A stretch of 64,000 nucleotides of DNA from Psychrobacter pygoscelis (GCF_004335015.1 NZ_RQRU01000004.1:62001-126000), one strand, 5' to 3'; positions 53,386 to 63,651 are shown, counted from the stretch's first letter. Numbers and translations are program-made. Notes: a model not told the origin generated them from the sequence alone.

Positions 53386-54162
53386 TTAGAAGGTCTTTAA
53401 CGCATCGGGCTTACGGCTACGCATTAGTGTCTCCATAGAGACCTCGCCGGCTAGCCGACAGTCAGGTTGAGGAAAAAATAAATCGCGAAGATAGGCGACA
53501 AGCTCATACAAAGTACGTTTTGAATGGCGATAGTTGGCAGCGATGTTTTTCCAGTCTGTAGGTTCAGGTAATGCTGCGTTAATAGGGGTAGTGCGGATGC
53601 CATTTAGAGCGAACTGGCGACGAGCACGGCTCATATGGTAGGCATCAGTGACCAGATAGACATTATTAAGACTTAGCCGCTTAGCTGTGAATCGTGCATT
53701 CTCGCAAGTATTCATGCTGGCATTTTCGCTGATAATATTCTCTTGAATAGTGGCTTTGTGATCACTACTTTGTCTGTTGTCGTGACGAATAAGCCAGTCA
53801 TGCATCCATGGCGATTCAACACCCGTTAATATAATCGGTAGCGGTAATTGCTGATAATGCTTGAGCACAGCTTTAAGTCGGCTTTCGCTAAACTCATTTA
53901 CGACGATAGTCTCTAGCTCATCTTCGGTAAGACCGCCGCCGAGTACCACATATGCAGTAGGAGCAGTAGCACGCTCTTTGGGCGATCCTGCCAGCTCAGA
54001 TTGTGGAATGGGTAAGTGCTGCAAGACAGTCAGCCCTACCTTAGAAAAAAGTGGGGTAAAAAAGCTAACGGCAGTTAGTGACATAGTAATAGCACTAGCC
54101 AACAAAAGCCGCTTGAGCAACTTTAAGAAGGCTTGAACAATAAGATAACTCCTCTGCCACAT
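53386..54162 (-). CDS. YdcF/ElyC-family (DUF218) protein
   Basis: A 258-residue protein with an N-terminal membrane segment (LLASAITMSLTAVSFF, about residues 20-35) and a DUF218 domain: AYVVLGGGLTEDE, PLPIILTGVESPW, an ENARFTAKRL helix and VYLVTDAYHMSRARRQF. Members such as ElyC and SanA sit at the inner membrane and are tied to envelope (peptidoglycan or enterobacterial common antigen) homeostasis. The insert between PWMHDWLIRH and the helix is Ser/Asn-rich. It precedes ccoS and follows murB on the same strand, about 120 bases each way. Confidence 0.82.
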   Translation of the reverse strand: MWQRSYLIVQAFLKLLKRLLLASAITMSLTAVSFFTPLFSKVGLTVLQHLPIPQSELAGSPKERATAPTAYVVLGGGLTEDELETIVVNEFSESRLKAVLKHYQQLPLPIILTGVESPWMHDWLIRHDNRQSSDHKATIQENIISENASMNTCENARFTAKRLSLNNVYLVTDAYHMSRARRQFALNGIRTTPINAALPEPTDWKNIAANYRHSKRTLYELVAYLRDLFFPQPDCRLAGEVSMETLMRSRKPDALKTF

Positions 54163-54281
54163 AAGGTCCGCCGCTAATAAATAATGTCTTAGTGAGCATT
54201 AACTTGCTAGTGTAGATTATTTCGCCATTCAATGAATGCTTTAATGTTTTTTAGACTATGGTTTTAGGCTATGATTTGAGA

Positions 54282-55403
54282 TTATGGACTGGCGACAAAG
54301 CTGTGATCCAAGGTCGTATTGTGCAGATTAACCTGACCATTACTCTCAATCCACAAAGGCTCGCGCTCTAGCATAATCCCAAATTTATCGAATATCTTTT
54401 GCTGGATAAAAGCTTGAGTGGTGGCCACGTCTTTTTGATTGGCTTTGACCTCACTACTTTGAGGGGTATGGTTGGTCAGGACTAAGGCTTGCTGAGTATG
54501 GCTCATAATAGGGGCGATACCATCGCCTTTAAGGCCAGCGTGATCAATAAGCCAGCCTGCTGCAACCTTAGTATGCATGTCATCTACACGGTAAGCCACT
54601 ATATTGGCAAAGCGTGCTTTCAAGATGTCAAACTGCTCGGTGGTAATGACTGGATTTTTAAAGAAGCTACCACAATTAGGCAGATAAGCAGGATCAGGCA
54701 GCTTGCTTTGACGAATAGCAATGATGGCCTTCATGACGTCAACTGGCGTGGCAGCTTGACGGCCACCATCTTTAGCCAGAGCGAGCGCTTTATCTTGTAC
54801 ATCACCGTAGCCAGCATGAATGCGACTGGCATCTTTATGCAGGCTAAACCCTACTCGAGTAATCAGCCATTCGCCTGCTTGCTGCTTGAAGATACTATCG
54901 CGATAGCCAAACTGACATGCAGATTTTTCAAAGTTGTGCCAAGTCAGCGTTGGTAAGTGATAAGCTCGAACATGGGTCACACAGTCATCCAGCTGCACCC
55001 CATAAGCGCCAATATTCTGCACTGGTGCGGCACCTGTCAAACCCGGAATTAGTGCTAAGTTTTCAAGCCCAAACCAGCCATTGTTTACGGTATGTAGTAC
55101 TAGCTCATGCCAATTTTCGCCCGCCATTACTTCGATATGAATATCCGAATCTGTCTCATGAAGTATATGAATACCTTGAATCATGGGGCGTATCACGAAT
55201 GCACTTAGCACAGGTGGTAGTAGTACATTACTGCCGCCAGAAAGTATGAATAAAGGCTGTTGGTTTTGGGTTATATCGGTAATAACTGGTACGACTTGCG
55301 CTTCATCAGTCAGCGTTATCAGCGTATTAGCACGGCAGGCGAGAGCCATGGTATTGAGGCTAGATAAGTCAGATGGGGATTGTATTTCGTAGGATTGGAT
55401 CAT
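54282..55403 (-). CDS. murB: UDP-N-acetylmuramate dehydrogenase
   Basis: MurB reduces UDP-GlcNAc-enolpyruvate to UDP-MurNAc with NADPH and FAD. The 373-residue type I protein shows FILSGGSNVLL and ENLALIPGLTGAAPVQNIGA with YGVQL (FAD and substrate binding), NCGSFFKNPV (the active-site Ser) and the C-terminal glutamate in MLEREPLWI. An Asn/Gln-rich insert (VKANQKDVATTQAF) is near the C-terminus. It is followed on the same strand by the YdcF-family gene 119 bases on, and preceded by the phosphatase gene. Confidence 0.94.
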   Translation of the reverse strand: MIQSYEIQSPSDLSSLNTMALACRANTLITLTDEAQVVPVITDITQNQQPLFILSGGSNVLLPPVLSAFVIRPMIQGIHILHETDSDIHIEVMAGENWHELVLHTVNNGWFGLENLALIPGLTGAAPVQNIGAYGVQLDDCVTHVRAYHLPTLTWHNFEKSACQFGYRDSIFKQQAGEWLITRVGFSLHKDASRIHAGYGDVQDKALALAKDGGRQAATPVDVMKAIIAIRQSKLPDPAYLPNCGSFFKNPVITTEQFDILKARFANIVAYRVDDMHTKVAAGWLIDHAGLKGDGIAPIMSHTQQALVLTNHTPQSSEVKANQKDVATTQAFIQQKIFDKFGIMLEREPLWIESNGQVNLHNTTLDHSFVASP

Positions 55404-55536
55404 GGCAGGCCTGTCGCGCAGAAAAGGTCGATAATACGAGGATTAACGATAAACAAAGGCTTGTTAGGAGCTGTGATTGTTAATAAAGCTGAATACTGCT
55501 TAGGAAGATAACACAGACTCCTTAAAACAATTAAAA

Positions 55537-56058
55537 TTAGACGGATTTCCAGCTCTCAATCCAAGCATCGACGGAGGATTCAATTTGGTCAATGACGGCT
55601 TCAAAGTCATCGGCATTACCCTGATAAGGATCTGGCACGTTAGCGCCGCCATAAATTGGGTCTTCTTCACTTAATAAAGCAAGCGTGGCGAGTTTATTAG
55701 ACTCATGCTCACTGTCTTGATCAGACGCATCAGTTAAGCTGTCTTTGATAGCTTGCAGGTCTGCTAAGTTTTGCTTATCCATTGCTAAAATAAGATCAAA
55801 TTGATAGAAGTCATCGGCCTTGACTTGACGTGAGACCAGCTTACTGATGTTGTAGCCACGAGCTTTTGCATGCTTTTGAGCGCGCACATCAGGATGCTCA
55901 CCGAGATGCCAGTCACCTGTACCTGCTGAGTCAATGGTTAACGACATTCCGGCGACGGCAGCTTTTTGACGCAGAATCTCTTCAGCAGTGGGGGATCGGC
56001 AGATGTTACCAAGACAAACTAGCAATACAGAGCGAGGGGCTGAAGCTTTTATAGGCAT
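55537..56058 (-). CDS. Low-molecular-weight protein-tyrosine phosphatase
   Basis: A 173-residue phosphatase with the signature VCLGNICRSPTAEEI (P-loop Cys15-Arg21) and the general acid Asp in NVPDPYQGN near the C-terminus. The segment between (about 100-135), with SLTDASDQDSEHESNKLATL, is an acidic insertion. Family members act on phosphotyrosine of bacterial tyrosine kinases or other proteins; no Wzc-like kinase is nearby, so the target is unknown. Located 133 bases upstream of murB on the same strand. Confidence 0.9.
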   Translation of the reverse strand: MPIKASAPRSVLLVCLGNICRSPTAEEILRQKAAVAGMSLTIDSAGTGDWHLGEHPDVRAQKHAKARGYNISKLVSRQVKADDFYQFDLILAMDKQNLADLQAIKDSLTDASDQDSEHESNKLATLALLSEEDPIYGGANVPDPYQGNADDFEAVIDQIESSVDAWIESWKSV

Positions 56059-56155
56059 AACATAACCTTAACAGGCAATTGAAATTATAAATTAAACAAG
56101 GTAGCTGCCTATTTTAACAATGATTGCTCAAAAACGATAGGGAAGGGTAACTCTG

Positions 56156-56581
56156 CTAGTCGTGCTGATGTTTAAAGCGCTGTAAGTCGCGGCGCTGCTT
56201 TTTATTGGGTTTAGTATCGGGGCGTGCCAGATTGGCTAATTTGCGCTGTTCTTTATAGTATTCGCGGCGCTCGATACTCTCTTTGGTTTCTTCATACAGC
56301 GTCTGAGCAATAGTCGCATTACCGCGTTGTGTCGATAGCGCTTTGACAACGATCGTCTTCTCAGACATGGTGGTTGCAGAGCCCTGACGGATAGTCAGCT
56401 CATCACCGACACTAATCTCTTTACTGGTCTTAACTCGGCTGCCAGCAAAATGTACTTTACCGCCTTCAATCGCTTGTTTGGCTAGGCTGCGAGTACGATA
56501 AAATCTAGCGGCCCAAAGCCACTTATCTAAGCGAACCTTTTGTAAGCTACTCTCAGGCATATTATGGTTGTTATCTGTCAT
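56156..56581 (-). CDS. hslR: S4-domain RNA-binding heat-shock protein Hsp15
   Basis: Hsp15 binds stalled 50S subunits that carry peptidyl-tRNA and helps to recycle them. The 141-residue protein has the S4 domain from residue 14, VRLDKWLWAARFYRTRSLA, then IEGGKVHFAGSRVKTSKE and ISVGDELTIRQG, and ends in a highly basic tail (RPDTKPNKKQRRDLQRFKHQ). The length and tail fit HslR. It is on the minus strand between the phosphatase and an Excalibur-domain gene. Confidence 0.9.
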   Translation of the reverse strand: MTDNNHNMPESSLQKVRLDKWLWAARFYRTRSLAKQAIEGGKVHFAGSRVKTSKEISVGDELTIRQGSATTMSEKTIVVKALSTQRGNATIAQTLYEETKESIERREYYKEQRKLANLARPDTKPNKKQRRDLQRFKHQHD

Positions 56582-56761
56582 ATATTTAGGGTATTCCTTA
56601 TTGTTTTAGAGAGTACATCATGAATCAATAAAACTTATATGGTGAGCTTTGACAAAATATCAATCGTGATGGAGATAATAGGGCCGCAGCTAGCGGCCAT
56701 TCTTTTGTTGCTTGAGCTATACAATTAGCCAGTCTCAAACTTAATAAGTTATGTTTTGTGC

Positions 56762-57064
56762 TTAATTACACCACTGTCTCTCACACGGTACACCATCGTG
56801 GTTTCCATCCATCTCAGTGTTGGGACAATGCTGAATAAAATAGGTAGCTTCCTCGCAGGAGGTCATTTGCGAACAATGCGTTCGACCATCACAACTAAAA
56901 GCTGTAGGGGAAGCGGGGACAGGAGCTTGACCTAAACTAGCAGCATTGTCTTCAACAAAGTACTGAGAATCTGATTCATAGAGCGCTGAAACTTGCCTAC
57001 TCTCGTACTGCTGGTATCCCAAATAAGCTAACACTGCGATGATGGCAATAAGGATTAGTTTCAT
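56762..57064 (-). CDS. Small membrane-anchored protein with Excalibur calcium-binding domain
   Basis: A 100-residue protein with an uncleaved N-terminal membrane segment (LILIAIIAVLAYLGY, residues 3-17), a linker, and a C-terminal Excalibur domain: CDGRTHCSQMTSCEEATYFI, then CPNTEMDGNHDGVPCERQWC. The DxDxDG-like loop (MDGNHDGVPCE) would bind calcium, and six cysteines suggest disulfides, so the domain is periplasmic. Such domains occur on surface nucleases and other exported proteins; here it stands nearly alone. Function unknown. It lies just downstream of ilvA. Confidence 0.78.
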   Translation of the reverse strand: MKLILIAIIAVLAYLGYQQYESRQVSALYESDSQYFVEDNAASLGQAPVPASPTAFSCDGRTHCSQMTSCEEATYFIQHCPNTEMDGNHDGVPCERQWCN

Positions 57065-57158
57065 ACAAGCCCTCTAAGATAGACAGTCAGCTTATGACGA
57101 CAAGTAAATAACGGCATTAGTGACTATTAATGATAAACGCTACTTTTGATGATAAAAG

Positions 57159-58712
57159 CTACTTCAAAAACATCTGATAACCAACATTATCGACTATCGG
57201 TTCACAATCATAACCGATGTCATTTAACGTGTCTTGCAAGGCTCGAGAGTTGGTTTCTGATGCTTGTAGACCTACCAATACTCTACCATCAGCTGCACCA
57301 TGATTGCGGTAATGGAACAATGTGATGTTAAAATCTTGGCCGAGCTTTTCTAGGAAGTTAAGTAGCGCCCCCGGACGCTCTGGGAAAGCTACTCTAAAGA
57401 GCTGCTCGTCATCAATGCCAGCATGACCACCGATGAGGTAGCGAATATGTGTCTTGGCAATCTCATCATCGGTGAGATCGTAAGCTTGATATCCAGAATC
57501 CACTAAGCTATCAGCGATAATTTGCCGCTCTTTCTTGCCTTCTTTGAGCGCAATTCCGACGAATATCGCCGCAGGCTGTAGCGAGTCTGGCGCAGTATGG
57601 CTGCGAGCGCGATAGTTAAATTCAGTGATATTTCGGCCTTTGAGATCACGGCAGAACTCTAAGAATGCACCAGTACGTTCAGGAATACTGACGCCAAAGA
57701 CGGCTTCTTTTTTCTCGCCAATTTCGGTACGCTCTGCAATATAGCGCAGGCGGTCAAAATTCATATTGGCACCGCAGACGATTGCGACGCAGTTTTTTCC
57801 CGTTATCTTATGTTTAGATAGGTATTTTTTCATACCTGCGACAGCCAGTGCGCCTGCCGGCTCAACGATACTACGGTTCTCTTCAAATACGTCTTTGACA
57901 GCCGCGCAAACCTCATCATTACTACAGGTAACCACCTCAGGCTCAATGACCGTGCCTGAGTTATCGCTTTTTTGTGAGCGAACGACATCAAAGGGAATCT
58001 CACCAATCTGAGCCACGGCAGTACCATCGACGAATAAGCTAACATGCTTGAGCTTGACTCGCTCATCAGCGGCCAATGCGGCCTTTAAAGAAGCCGCGCC
58101 TGCGGGTTCAACAGCAATGACTTTAACATGGGGGACAATAGCGCCCAAGAATGCAGCAACCCCTGAGATCAAGCCACCACCGCCGACCGCGACAAACACA
58201 TATTCCATATCGCGCCACTGCTGGGTCAGCTCCAGAGCAATAGTACCTTGACCGGCAATGACCAACTCATCATCATAAGGGGGAACAAACGTCAAACCCT
58301 CTTTTTCAGCGCGTTCGATAGCGTAACGGTTGGCTTCATCAAAGCTGTCGCCAAATAGATCGACATTGCCGCCTAACGCCTTGACTGCATTGACCTTAAT
58401 GTCAGGAGTCGTGGTGGGCATGACGATGATGTTACTGATACCAATCTTGCTGGCAGAGTAGGCCACACCTTGAGCATGATTGCCAGCTGACGCACAAATA
58501 ACGCCGCGTGCCTTTTGCTCAGCGCTTAATTGACTAATACGATTATAAGCACCGCGTAACTTGAACGAAAATACCGGTTGCAAGTCTTCACGCTTGAAGC
58601 GAATGTCGTTATCAAAGCGGATTGACAGCTTGGGTGCTGGATCAAGTGGGGTCTGAATGGCAGCGTCATAAACGGTGGCTTGCAGAATGGCACGAACCCA
58701 ATGTGATAGCAT
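57159..58712 (-). CDS. ilvA: Threonine ammonia-lyase, biosynthetic
   Basis: IlvA deaminates threonine to 2-oxobutanoate, the first step of isoleucine synthesis. The 517-residue protein has an N-terminal PLP domain with the lysine in VFSFKLRGAYN, the ASAGNHAQGVAYSA loop and VAVGGGGLISGVAAF, and two ACT-like regulatory domains (from about 325 and 420; FSVSIPERTGAFLEF-like FGVSIPERTGAFLEF and FRVAFPERPGALLNF). This architecture is typical of the isoleucine-inhibited biosynthetic form and not of TdcB. It is divergent from rpiA, 193 bases away. Confidence 0.96.
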   Translation of the reverse strand: MLSHWVRAILQATVYDAAIQTPLDPAPKLSIRFDNDIRFKREDLQPVFSFKLRGAYNRISQLSAEQKARGVICASAGNHAQGVAYSASKIGISNIIVMPTTTPDIKVNAVKALGGNVDLFGDSFDEANRYAIERAEKEGLTFVPPYDDELVIAGQGTIALELTQQWRDMEYVFVAVGGGGLISGVAAFLGAIVPHVKVIAVEPAGAASLKAALAADERVKLKHVSLFVDGTAVAQIGEIPFDVVRSQKSDNSGTVIEPEVVTCSNDEVCAAVKDVFEENRSIVEPAGALAVAGMKKYLSKHKITGKNCVAIVCGANMNFDRLRYIAERTEIGEKKEAVFGVSIPERTGAFLEFCRDLKGRNITEFNYRARSHTAPDSLQPAAIFVGIALKEGKKERQIIADSLVDSGYQAYDLTDDEIAKTHIRYLIGGHAGIDDEQLFRVAFPERPGALLNFLEKLGQDFNITLFHYRNHGAADGRVLVGLQASETNSRALQDTLNDIGYDCEPIVDNVGYQMFLK

Positions 58713-58983
58713 AAAATATCCTAGCAGAAGTCATTTGATTTGACCCATAAGCCTATGCTGTTTTTGAGAATCGCGCAAGCTTTTCTCAGTGATTTATAAC
58801 GGATATTCTAGTTACTCAGGCTAAATTGCTCTATGATTATTGTTTCGCTGTGAATTCAGTTAAAATGATGCTACTCATCGTTTTATTTCGTGATTGCAGT
58901 AATGGGTGACGAAGTCATTTTTTAACGTTGCGTTACTTAATGGCAGTTTATTTGGTATTAGTTCAATAACTTTAGGGGATTTT

Positions 58984-59664
58984 ATGAGTCAGCAATCCAG
59001 CGAGCAGGATCAACAATTGAAGCTAAAGCAAGATGTCGCTCGTGCGGCTTTAGCATATATTGAAGATGATATGATATTGGGTGTCGGTACGGGCAGTACG
59101 GTAAACTGCTTGATTGAGCTACTACCTCAGGTACGGATTAAAGGTGCAGTCGCCAGCTCCAAAGTGACCCAAGATAAGCTTGAAGCACTGGGTATTGAGG
59201 TCATGGATCTTAACTTTGTTGGTGAGTTAGACCTATATATCGATGGTGCAGATGAGGTCAATCCTAACCTGCAGCTTATCAAAGGTGGCGGCGGCGCATT
59301 GACTCGTGAGAAAATCGTGGCGGCAGCTTCTAAAGAGTTTATTTGCTTGGTTGATGAGAGCAAATGGGTAACCACGCTCGGTCGTGAGTTCCCTGTACCT
59401 ATTGAAGTCTTGCCACAAGCTCGCTCTTATGTGGCTCGTGAGCTGGTTAAGTTAGGGGGAGAGCCTGTATATCGTGAAGGTTTTGTGACCGATTATGGCA
59501 ATATTATCTTAGATACTTATGACCTAGACATTCCAAGTGCTAGCGATATGGAATCTCGCCTTAATAACATCGTGGGCGTAGTCTGCAATGGCATCTTTGC
59601 TGCCAATCAAGCGGATAAGCTATTGATTGCCAAGGCAAGTGGCGTAGAAACGCTGACTCGATAA
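58984..59664 (+). CDS. rpiA: Ribose-5-phosphate isomerase A
   Basis: RpiA interconverts ribose 5-phosphate and ribulose 5-phosphate. The 226-residue protein contains GVGTGSTVNCLIELL, VASSKVTQDKLEALG, DLYIDGADEVNP and LIKGGGGALTREKIVA, and CLVDESKWV with the active-site residues. The start at ATG 58984 is chosen because TTTAGGGGATTTT precedes it; the frame also opens at GTG 58906 but that adds 26 unlike residues. The gene is divergent from ilvA and convergent with argF. Confidence 0.95.
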   Translation: MSQQSSEQDQQLKLKQDVARAALAYIEDDMILGVGTGSTVNCLIELLPQVRIKGAVASSKVTQDKLEALGIEVMDLNFVGELDLYIDGADEVNPNLQLIKGGGGALTREKIVAAASKEFICLVDESKWVTTLGREFPVPIEVLPQARSYVARELVKLGGEPVYREGFVTDYGNIILDTYDLDIPSASDMESRLNNIVGVVCNGIFAANQADKLLIAKASGVETLTR

Positions 59665-59771
59665 TTGATAAACGCATGACTAGATAGCAGTGAATGCGGT
59701 ATTGATACATCTTTAATAAGCCAATGATTATTAAATAGTAGGATAACGATTAACTTAACTAGCCATACTAA

Positions 59772-59801
59772 AAGAGCTGATATCAATCGATGTCAGCTCT
59801 T
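59772..59801. terminator. Terminator between rpiA and argF
   Basis: AAGAGCTGA and TCAGCTCTT form a 9-base perfect stem extended by AT pairs; weak A and T runs flank both sides. It can serve both convergent genes. Confidence 0.75.
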
Positions 59802-59823
59802 ATTTAATTGTGCTTTTGGGCAA

Positions 59824-60741
59824 TTAGATTTTAATCTTATCTTGCAATAAAAATTCCATTAATGCCTTTTGCGCATGTAGGCGGTTTTCGGCTTCATGCC
59901 AGACGACAGAGCGAGGGTCATCGAGTAGGTCGTGCGAGATCTCTTCACCGCGGTGGGCAGGAAGGCAGTGCATAAATAGGACCTCAGGATCAGCTTTATC
60001 AAGCATGGCAGGAGTAACTTGATAAGGAGCAAAGCGGCGAGCTCGAGTATTTTGTTCGTTTTCTTGGCCCATACTGGCCCAGACATCGGTCACAATTAAG
60101 TGCGCGTCTTTAGCCGCATCCTGAACATTCTCAACTAGGCTTACGCAGTCGCTAAACTTATCCATTAGGTCCAAGTCTGGCTCAAAGCCGTAAGGGGCGG
60201 CGACGCGAAGCTCAAAGCCAAATTGATGCGCGGCATGCATAAATGACGAGCACATATTGTTACCATCACCAACCCAAGTGACGATCTTGTCTTTGATGCT
60301 GCCGCGATGCTCATAGTAAGTCTGCATGTCTGCCAGCAGCTGGCAGGGGTGGAAGTCGTCGGTTAACGCATTAATAATGGGCACCGAGGAATATTTAGCA
60401 AACTTTTCTACTTTTTCATGCTCAAAGGTACGAATCATAATGATATCGACCATGCTTGAGATTACTCGTGCGGAGTCTTCAACCGGCTCGCCGCGACCAA
60501 GCTGCGTATCATTGGGTGATAAAAATATCGCCTGACCACCAAATTGTCCCATACCAGTCTCAAATGAGATACGAGTTCGAGTGGATGATTTTTCGAATAT
60601 CATGCCCAAGGTGCGGCCAACAAATGGCTGATAAATAGTACCGGCATGTTGCATCTTGCGCAGCTCACAAGCACGTTTGATCAGTTGCTCAAGCTCAGAA
60701 GTGGATAGGTCAAGTAGGGTCAAAAAATGGCGCACACTCAT
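59824..60741 (-). CDS. argF: Ornithine carbamoyltransferase
   Basis: It makes citrulline from ornithine and carbamoyl phosphate in arginine synthesis. The 305-residue protein has the carbamoyl-phosphate loop [22 protein letters not shown], the ornithine-binding [11 protein letters not shown] and the catalytic [11 protein letters not shown]. The start [12 protein letters not shown] is where the anabolic family begins. A TGAATGGAG-like upstream Arg box was not recognised. It is alone on its transcription unit, convergent with rpiA. Confidence 0.95.
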   Translation of the reverse strand: MSVRHFLTLLDLSTSELEQLIKRACELRKMQHAGTIYQPFVGRTLGMIFEKSSTRTRISFETGMGQFGGQAIFLSPNDTQLGRGEPVEDSARVISSMVDIIMIRTFEHEKVEKFAKYSSVPIINALTDDFHPCQLLADMQTYYEHRGSIKDKIVTWVGDGNNMCSSFMHAAHQFGFELRVAAPYGFEPDLDLMDKFSDCVSLVENVQDAAKDAHLIVTDVWASMGQENEQNTRARRFAPYQVTPAMLDKADPEVLFMHCLPAHRGEEISHDLLDDPRSVVWHEAENRLHAQKALMEFLLQDKIKI

Positions 60742-61015
60742 GGTTATCTCGGTTCATCGAAAGGTAATAAATAGGTTATTGTAACTAAAAAACCAGTATA
60801 GCGAAAATTAGAACGATGTAAACGGCTTAGACTGGGTTTTAGAACAATATTCTAGACTAGCGTTGTGTCAGCTGATTAAAAACCTATCGCACATGCAGGA
60901 CTAAAGCGCCTATACCTGCTGAGTATGGCGACTGAAGAGTAAGTAGTAAGTAACAAGAAGCGCTTAACAAAAAGCGCCTATTAGTAAAGTGGCAAGAGTT
61001 TATTTTGTGCTTCGC
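60742..61015. terminator. Gap between argF and alr with a weak terminator for alr
   Basis: Within this 274-base gap, GCGCTT/AAGCGC (60960-60977) forms a 6-base stem just past the alr stop codon on the minus strand, followed by a broken T run. It is a weak candidate. The argF promoter must also be here. Confidence 0.4.
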
Positions 61016-62242
61016 TTAGGACGTTTCGCTCACGACGTTTCGTTTAGGACGCTGGGTTATTCGGCACAGTAGCTCATAGCCTAGGGTATTGGCCCAAGCT
61101 GCCACATCATCGACGCTAGGCACTTGACTGCCTTTACCGTCAACACTCTCAGATGGCTGATCTAACCCCATAGGATGACCCCATAAGATGACTTGGCTTC
61201 CTAGCTTTGGTGAGGGTACTGCTGATAGATCAATAGCGACCATATCCATAGCCACACGGCCGAGAATAGGACAGGGATAGTAGTGGCCATCCTGATATAA
61301 GCTGACCCATGCCGCCTCACTTACTACGCGGGGATAGCCATCGCCATAACCAATACTGATAATGCCCTTTTTCATCGGCTGCGCTGCTGTAAAGCGGCTG
61401 CCATAACCGACAACTTCACCTGCATCAAGATCATGAACTGCCATTAACGCCGTGCTAAAAGTCATAACTGGTCGTAGATTGAGCTTAGTAGCACTTACCG
61501 TCTCAAAAGGTGAGCTACCATATAGCATAATACCGGGTCGTACCCAGTTATAGTGACATTCTGGAAAGTTGATAATAGCTGCAGAGTTGCAAAGTGAGGC
61601 TTCAACAGTCGAGCTAACTTTGGTACGAAGTTGAGTCAATACTGAGTTGAAGGTATCAATCTGCTGCTGATTGAGTGGATGATCGATAAGGTCAGCGTTA
61701 GCAAAATGGCTAGTGAGTACCAGATGGTAGCCGGCGTCATGTAGCTGCTGTGCTACACAGAGAATCTCATCGGCATTAAAGCCAAGGCGGCTCATACCTG
61801 AGTTGAGCTTTAGCCAAACTGTTTGACTGGGATGGGCAGGTATAGAGGGTAAACTGGCATTGGTGTCATTTGTGGCATCAGTATTGGTAGGTTGATGCGC
61901 CAGGGCCCAAGTGACTTGCTGCTGCTGCTGGATAACGCAGGTTAGTTCCCATTTGATAGCTTGCTGCCACTCACGCTCACTAAAGACACCCTCAATCATC
62001 ACGATAGGCTTATCCCAGCCCAGCTGCCGAACCTCAATAGCCTCATCAAAAGTTGCCACACCGACAGCGTCAGCGTCTTGTAGCGCTGGCAGGCAATGGG
62101 CCACGCCATGACCATAGGCTGATGCCTTAACCATAGCTAAGACTTTTGCGTCTGGGGCATGGCGTCTGACTTGTGATAAATTATGGGTTAAGGCTGAACT
62201 ATTGATAGTTATGCTGGCTTGGCGTGAAGTCGGGCTGGTCAT
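61016..62242 (-). CDS. alr: Alanine racemase
   Basis: Makes D-alanine for peptidoglycan. The 408-residue protein has the PLP lysine in AMVKASAYGHGVAHC, LKLNSGMSRLGF, the arginine-containing SLCNSAAIINF region, PGIMLYGSSPFE and the second catalytic Tyr in VGYGSRFTAAQ. The Thr/Asn/Ala-rich insert at about 117-140 (HQPTNTDATNDTNASLP) makes it longer than the usual ~360 residues. It begins only 5 bases after the dnaB stop codon, so they form one transcript, the order also seen in E. coli. Confidence 0.95.
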   Translation of the reverse strand: MTSPTSRQASITINSSALTHNLSQVRRHAPDAKVLAMVKASAYGHGVAHCLPALQDADAVGVATFDEAIEVRQLGWDKPIVMIEGVFSEREWQQAIKWELTCVIQQQQQVTWALAHQPTNTDATNDTNASLPSIPAHPSQTVWLKLNSGMSRLGFNADEILCVAQQLHDAGYHLVLTSHFANADLIDHPLNQQQIDTFNSVLTQLRTKVSSTVEASLCNSAAIINFPECHYNWVRPGIMLYGSSPFETVSATKLNLRPVMTFSTALMAVHDLDAGEVVGYGSRFTAAQPMKKGIISIGYGDGYPRVVSEAAWVSLYQDGHYYPCPILGRVAMDMVAIDLSAVPSPKLGSQVILWGHPMGLDQPSESVDGKGSQVPSVDDVAAWANTLGYELLCRITQRPKRNVVSETS

Positions 62243-62247
62243 GGGCG

Positions 62248-63651
62248 TTACTCATCGTTCTCAAAGCTAACAGATTGATAATATTCTGGGGTAAGGTTGG
62301 TAAAGCGGGTGAACTGACCTTCAAAGGCGAGACGAACAGTACCGATCGGACCATTTCGCTGTTTACCAATAATAATCTCCGCGATGCCTTTTTGATCTGA
62401 GTTCTCATTATAGACCTCGTCGCGGTAAATAAACATAATCAAATCCGCATCTTGCTCAATCGCACCGGACTCACGTAAGTCTGACATAATCGGACGCTTA
62501 TTTGGTCGGTTCTCAAGACTTCGGTTAAGCTGAGATAAAGCTATCACTGGACACTCAAGCTCACGTGCTAGCGCTTTAAGGCTTCGCGAAATCTCAGAAA
62601 TCTCTCCGACACGGTTGCCGTCTAGGCTCGGCACCTTCATGAGCTGGAGGTAATCGACCACGATAGCCCCCAGTTTGCCATCATGGTTTTTGGCGATTCG
62701 GCGACAACGTGAACGCATCTCAGATGGCGGTAGTGCGGTACTGTCATCAATATAGAGGTGCTTTTGTTGTAGATGTTGCACCGCATTCATCATTTTGCCC
62801 CACTCATCCTCATTCATCTGTGCAGAACGAAGGTGGGTCTGATTGATAGCGCCCCAAGAAGACAATAGCCGCATGACGATAGACTCGGCTGGCATCTCCA
62901 TTGAGAAGACGACCACGGGCAGGTTTTCATTAAACAGTACCCCTTCTGCTAAGTTCATGGCGAAGGTTGTTTTACCCATCGAAGGTCGAGCTGCGACAAT
63001 AATTAAGTCACCGGCTTGCAGACCTTGGGTACGATTATTCAGCTCAATAAAAGGTGTCTGAAGACCGATCATGCCATCTGGATTGGACTTTAGCTCTGCT
63101 AAGGACTCCATAACATTGCTTAATACCGCGTTTATATCTACCGGACCACGCTGCTCTGCACGCTTATTGTGCTGCTCATTGATATAGAATATCTTGGATT
63201 CAATGTTATCTAAGATATCACTGATCCCTTGGTCCTTAGGATTATAAGCCAGACTTAGCATCTCATTGCCAGTAGTGATAAGTTGGCGTAGGGTAGATAG
63301 CTCACGGACACGTTGGGCGTAGGCAGTTAGGTTAAATAACGTCGCTGGACTTTGGCTTAAGATATCAGATAAATAGCTGTCGCCGCCTGCAGATTTAAGC
63401 AGGTTCTGCGCATCAAGCCAGTCGTGAACCATAACTGTATCATAAGGCTCGCCGACGCTTGCTAAGTGAGCAATAGCGGCAAAAATATGCTGGTGGCGAC
63501 CGGCATAAAAGTCATCTTTAGTGACGATCTCTGAGATTTTATCGTACGCCTCTTCAATACTCATCAGCGATGCCAATAACGCTTTTTCGATATCGATATT
63601 ATGTGGTGGCTGCTGATTTAGAAGGTCGTCGGTTTTACTGGTCTCTGCCAT
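62248..63651 (-). CDS. dnaB: Replicative DNA helicase DnaB
   Basis: DnaB is the hexameric helicase that unwinds the replication fork. The 467-residue protein has the N-terminal primase-binding domain (PPHNIDIEKALLASL and on), a linker, and the RecA-like domain: ARPSMGKTTFAMNLAEG (Walker A), VFSMEMPAESIVMRLLS, VVDYLQLM (Walker B), ALSQLNRSLENRPNKRP, SDLRESGAIEQDADLI and a C-terminal arginine finger region. alr follows after 5 bases. rplI, the usual gene upstream of dnaB, would lie beyond the window. Confidence 0.97.
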   Translation of the reverse strand: MAETSKTDDLLNQQPPHNIDIEKALLASLMSIEEAYDKISEIVTKDDFYAGRHQHIFAAIAHLASVGEPYDTVMVHDWLDAQNLLKSAGGDSYLSDILSQSPATLFNLTAYAQRVRELSTLRQLITTGNEMLSLAYNPKDQGISDILDNIESKIFYINEQHNKRAEQRGPVDINAVLSNVMESLAELKSNPDGMIGLQTPFIELNNRTQGLQAGDLIIVAARPSMGKTTFAMNLAEGVLFNENLPVVVFSMEMPAESIVMRLLSSWGAINQTHLRSAQMNEDEWGKMMNAVQHLQQKHLYIDDSTALPPSEMRSRCRRIAKNHDGKLGAIVVDYLQLMKVPSLDGNRVGEISEISRSLKALARELECPVIALSQLNRSLENRPNKRPIMSDLRESGAIEQDADLIMFIYRDEVYNENSDQKGIAEIIIGKQRNGPIGTVRLAFEGQFTRFTNLTPEYYQSVSFENDE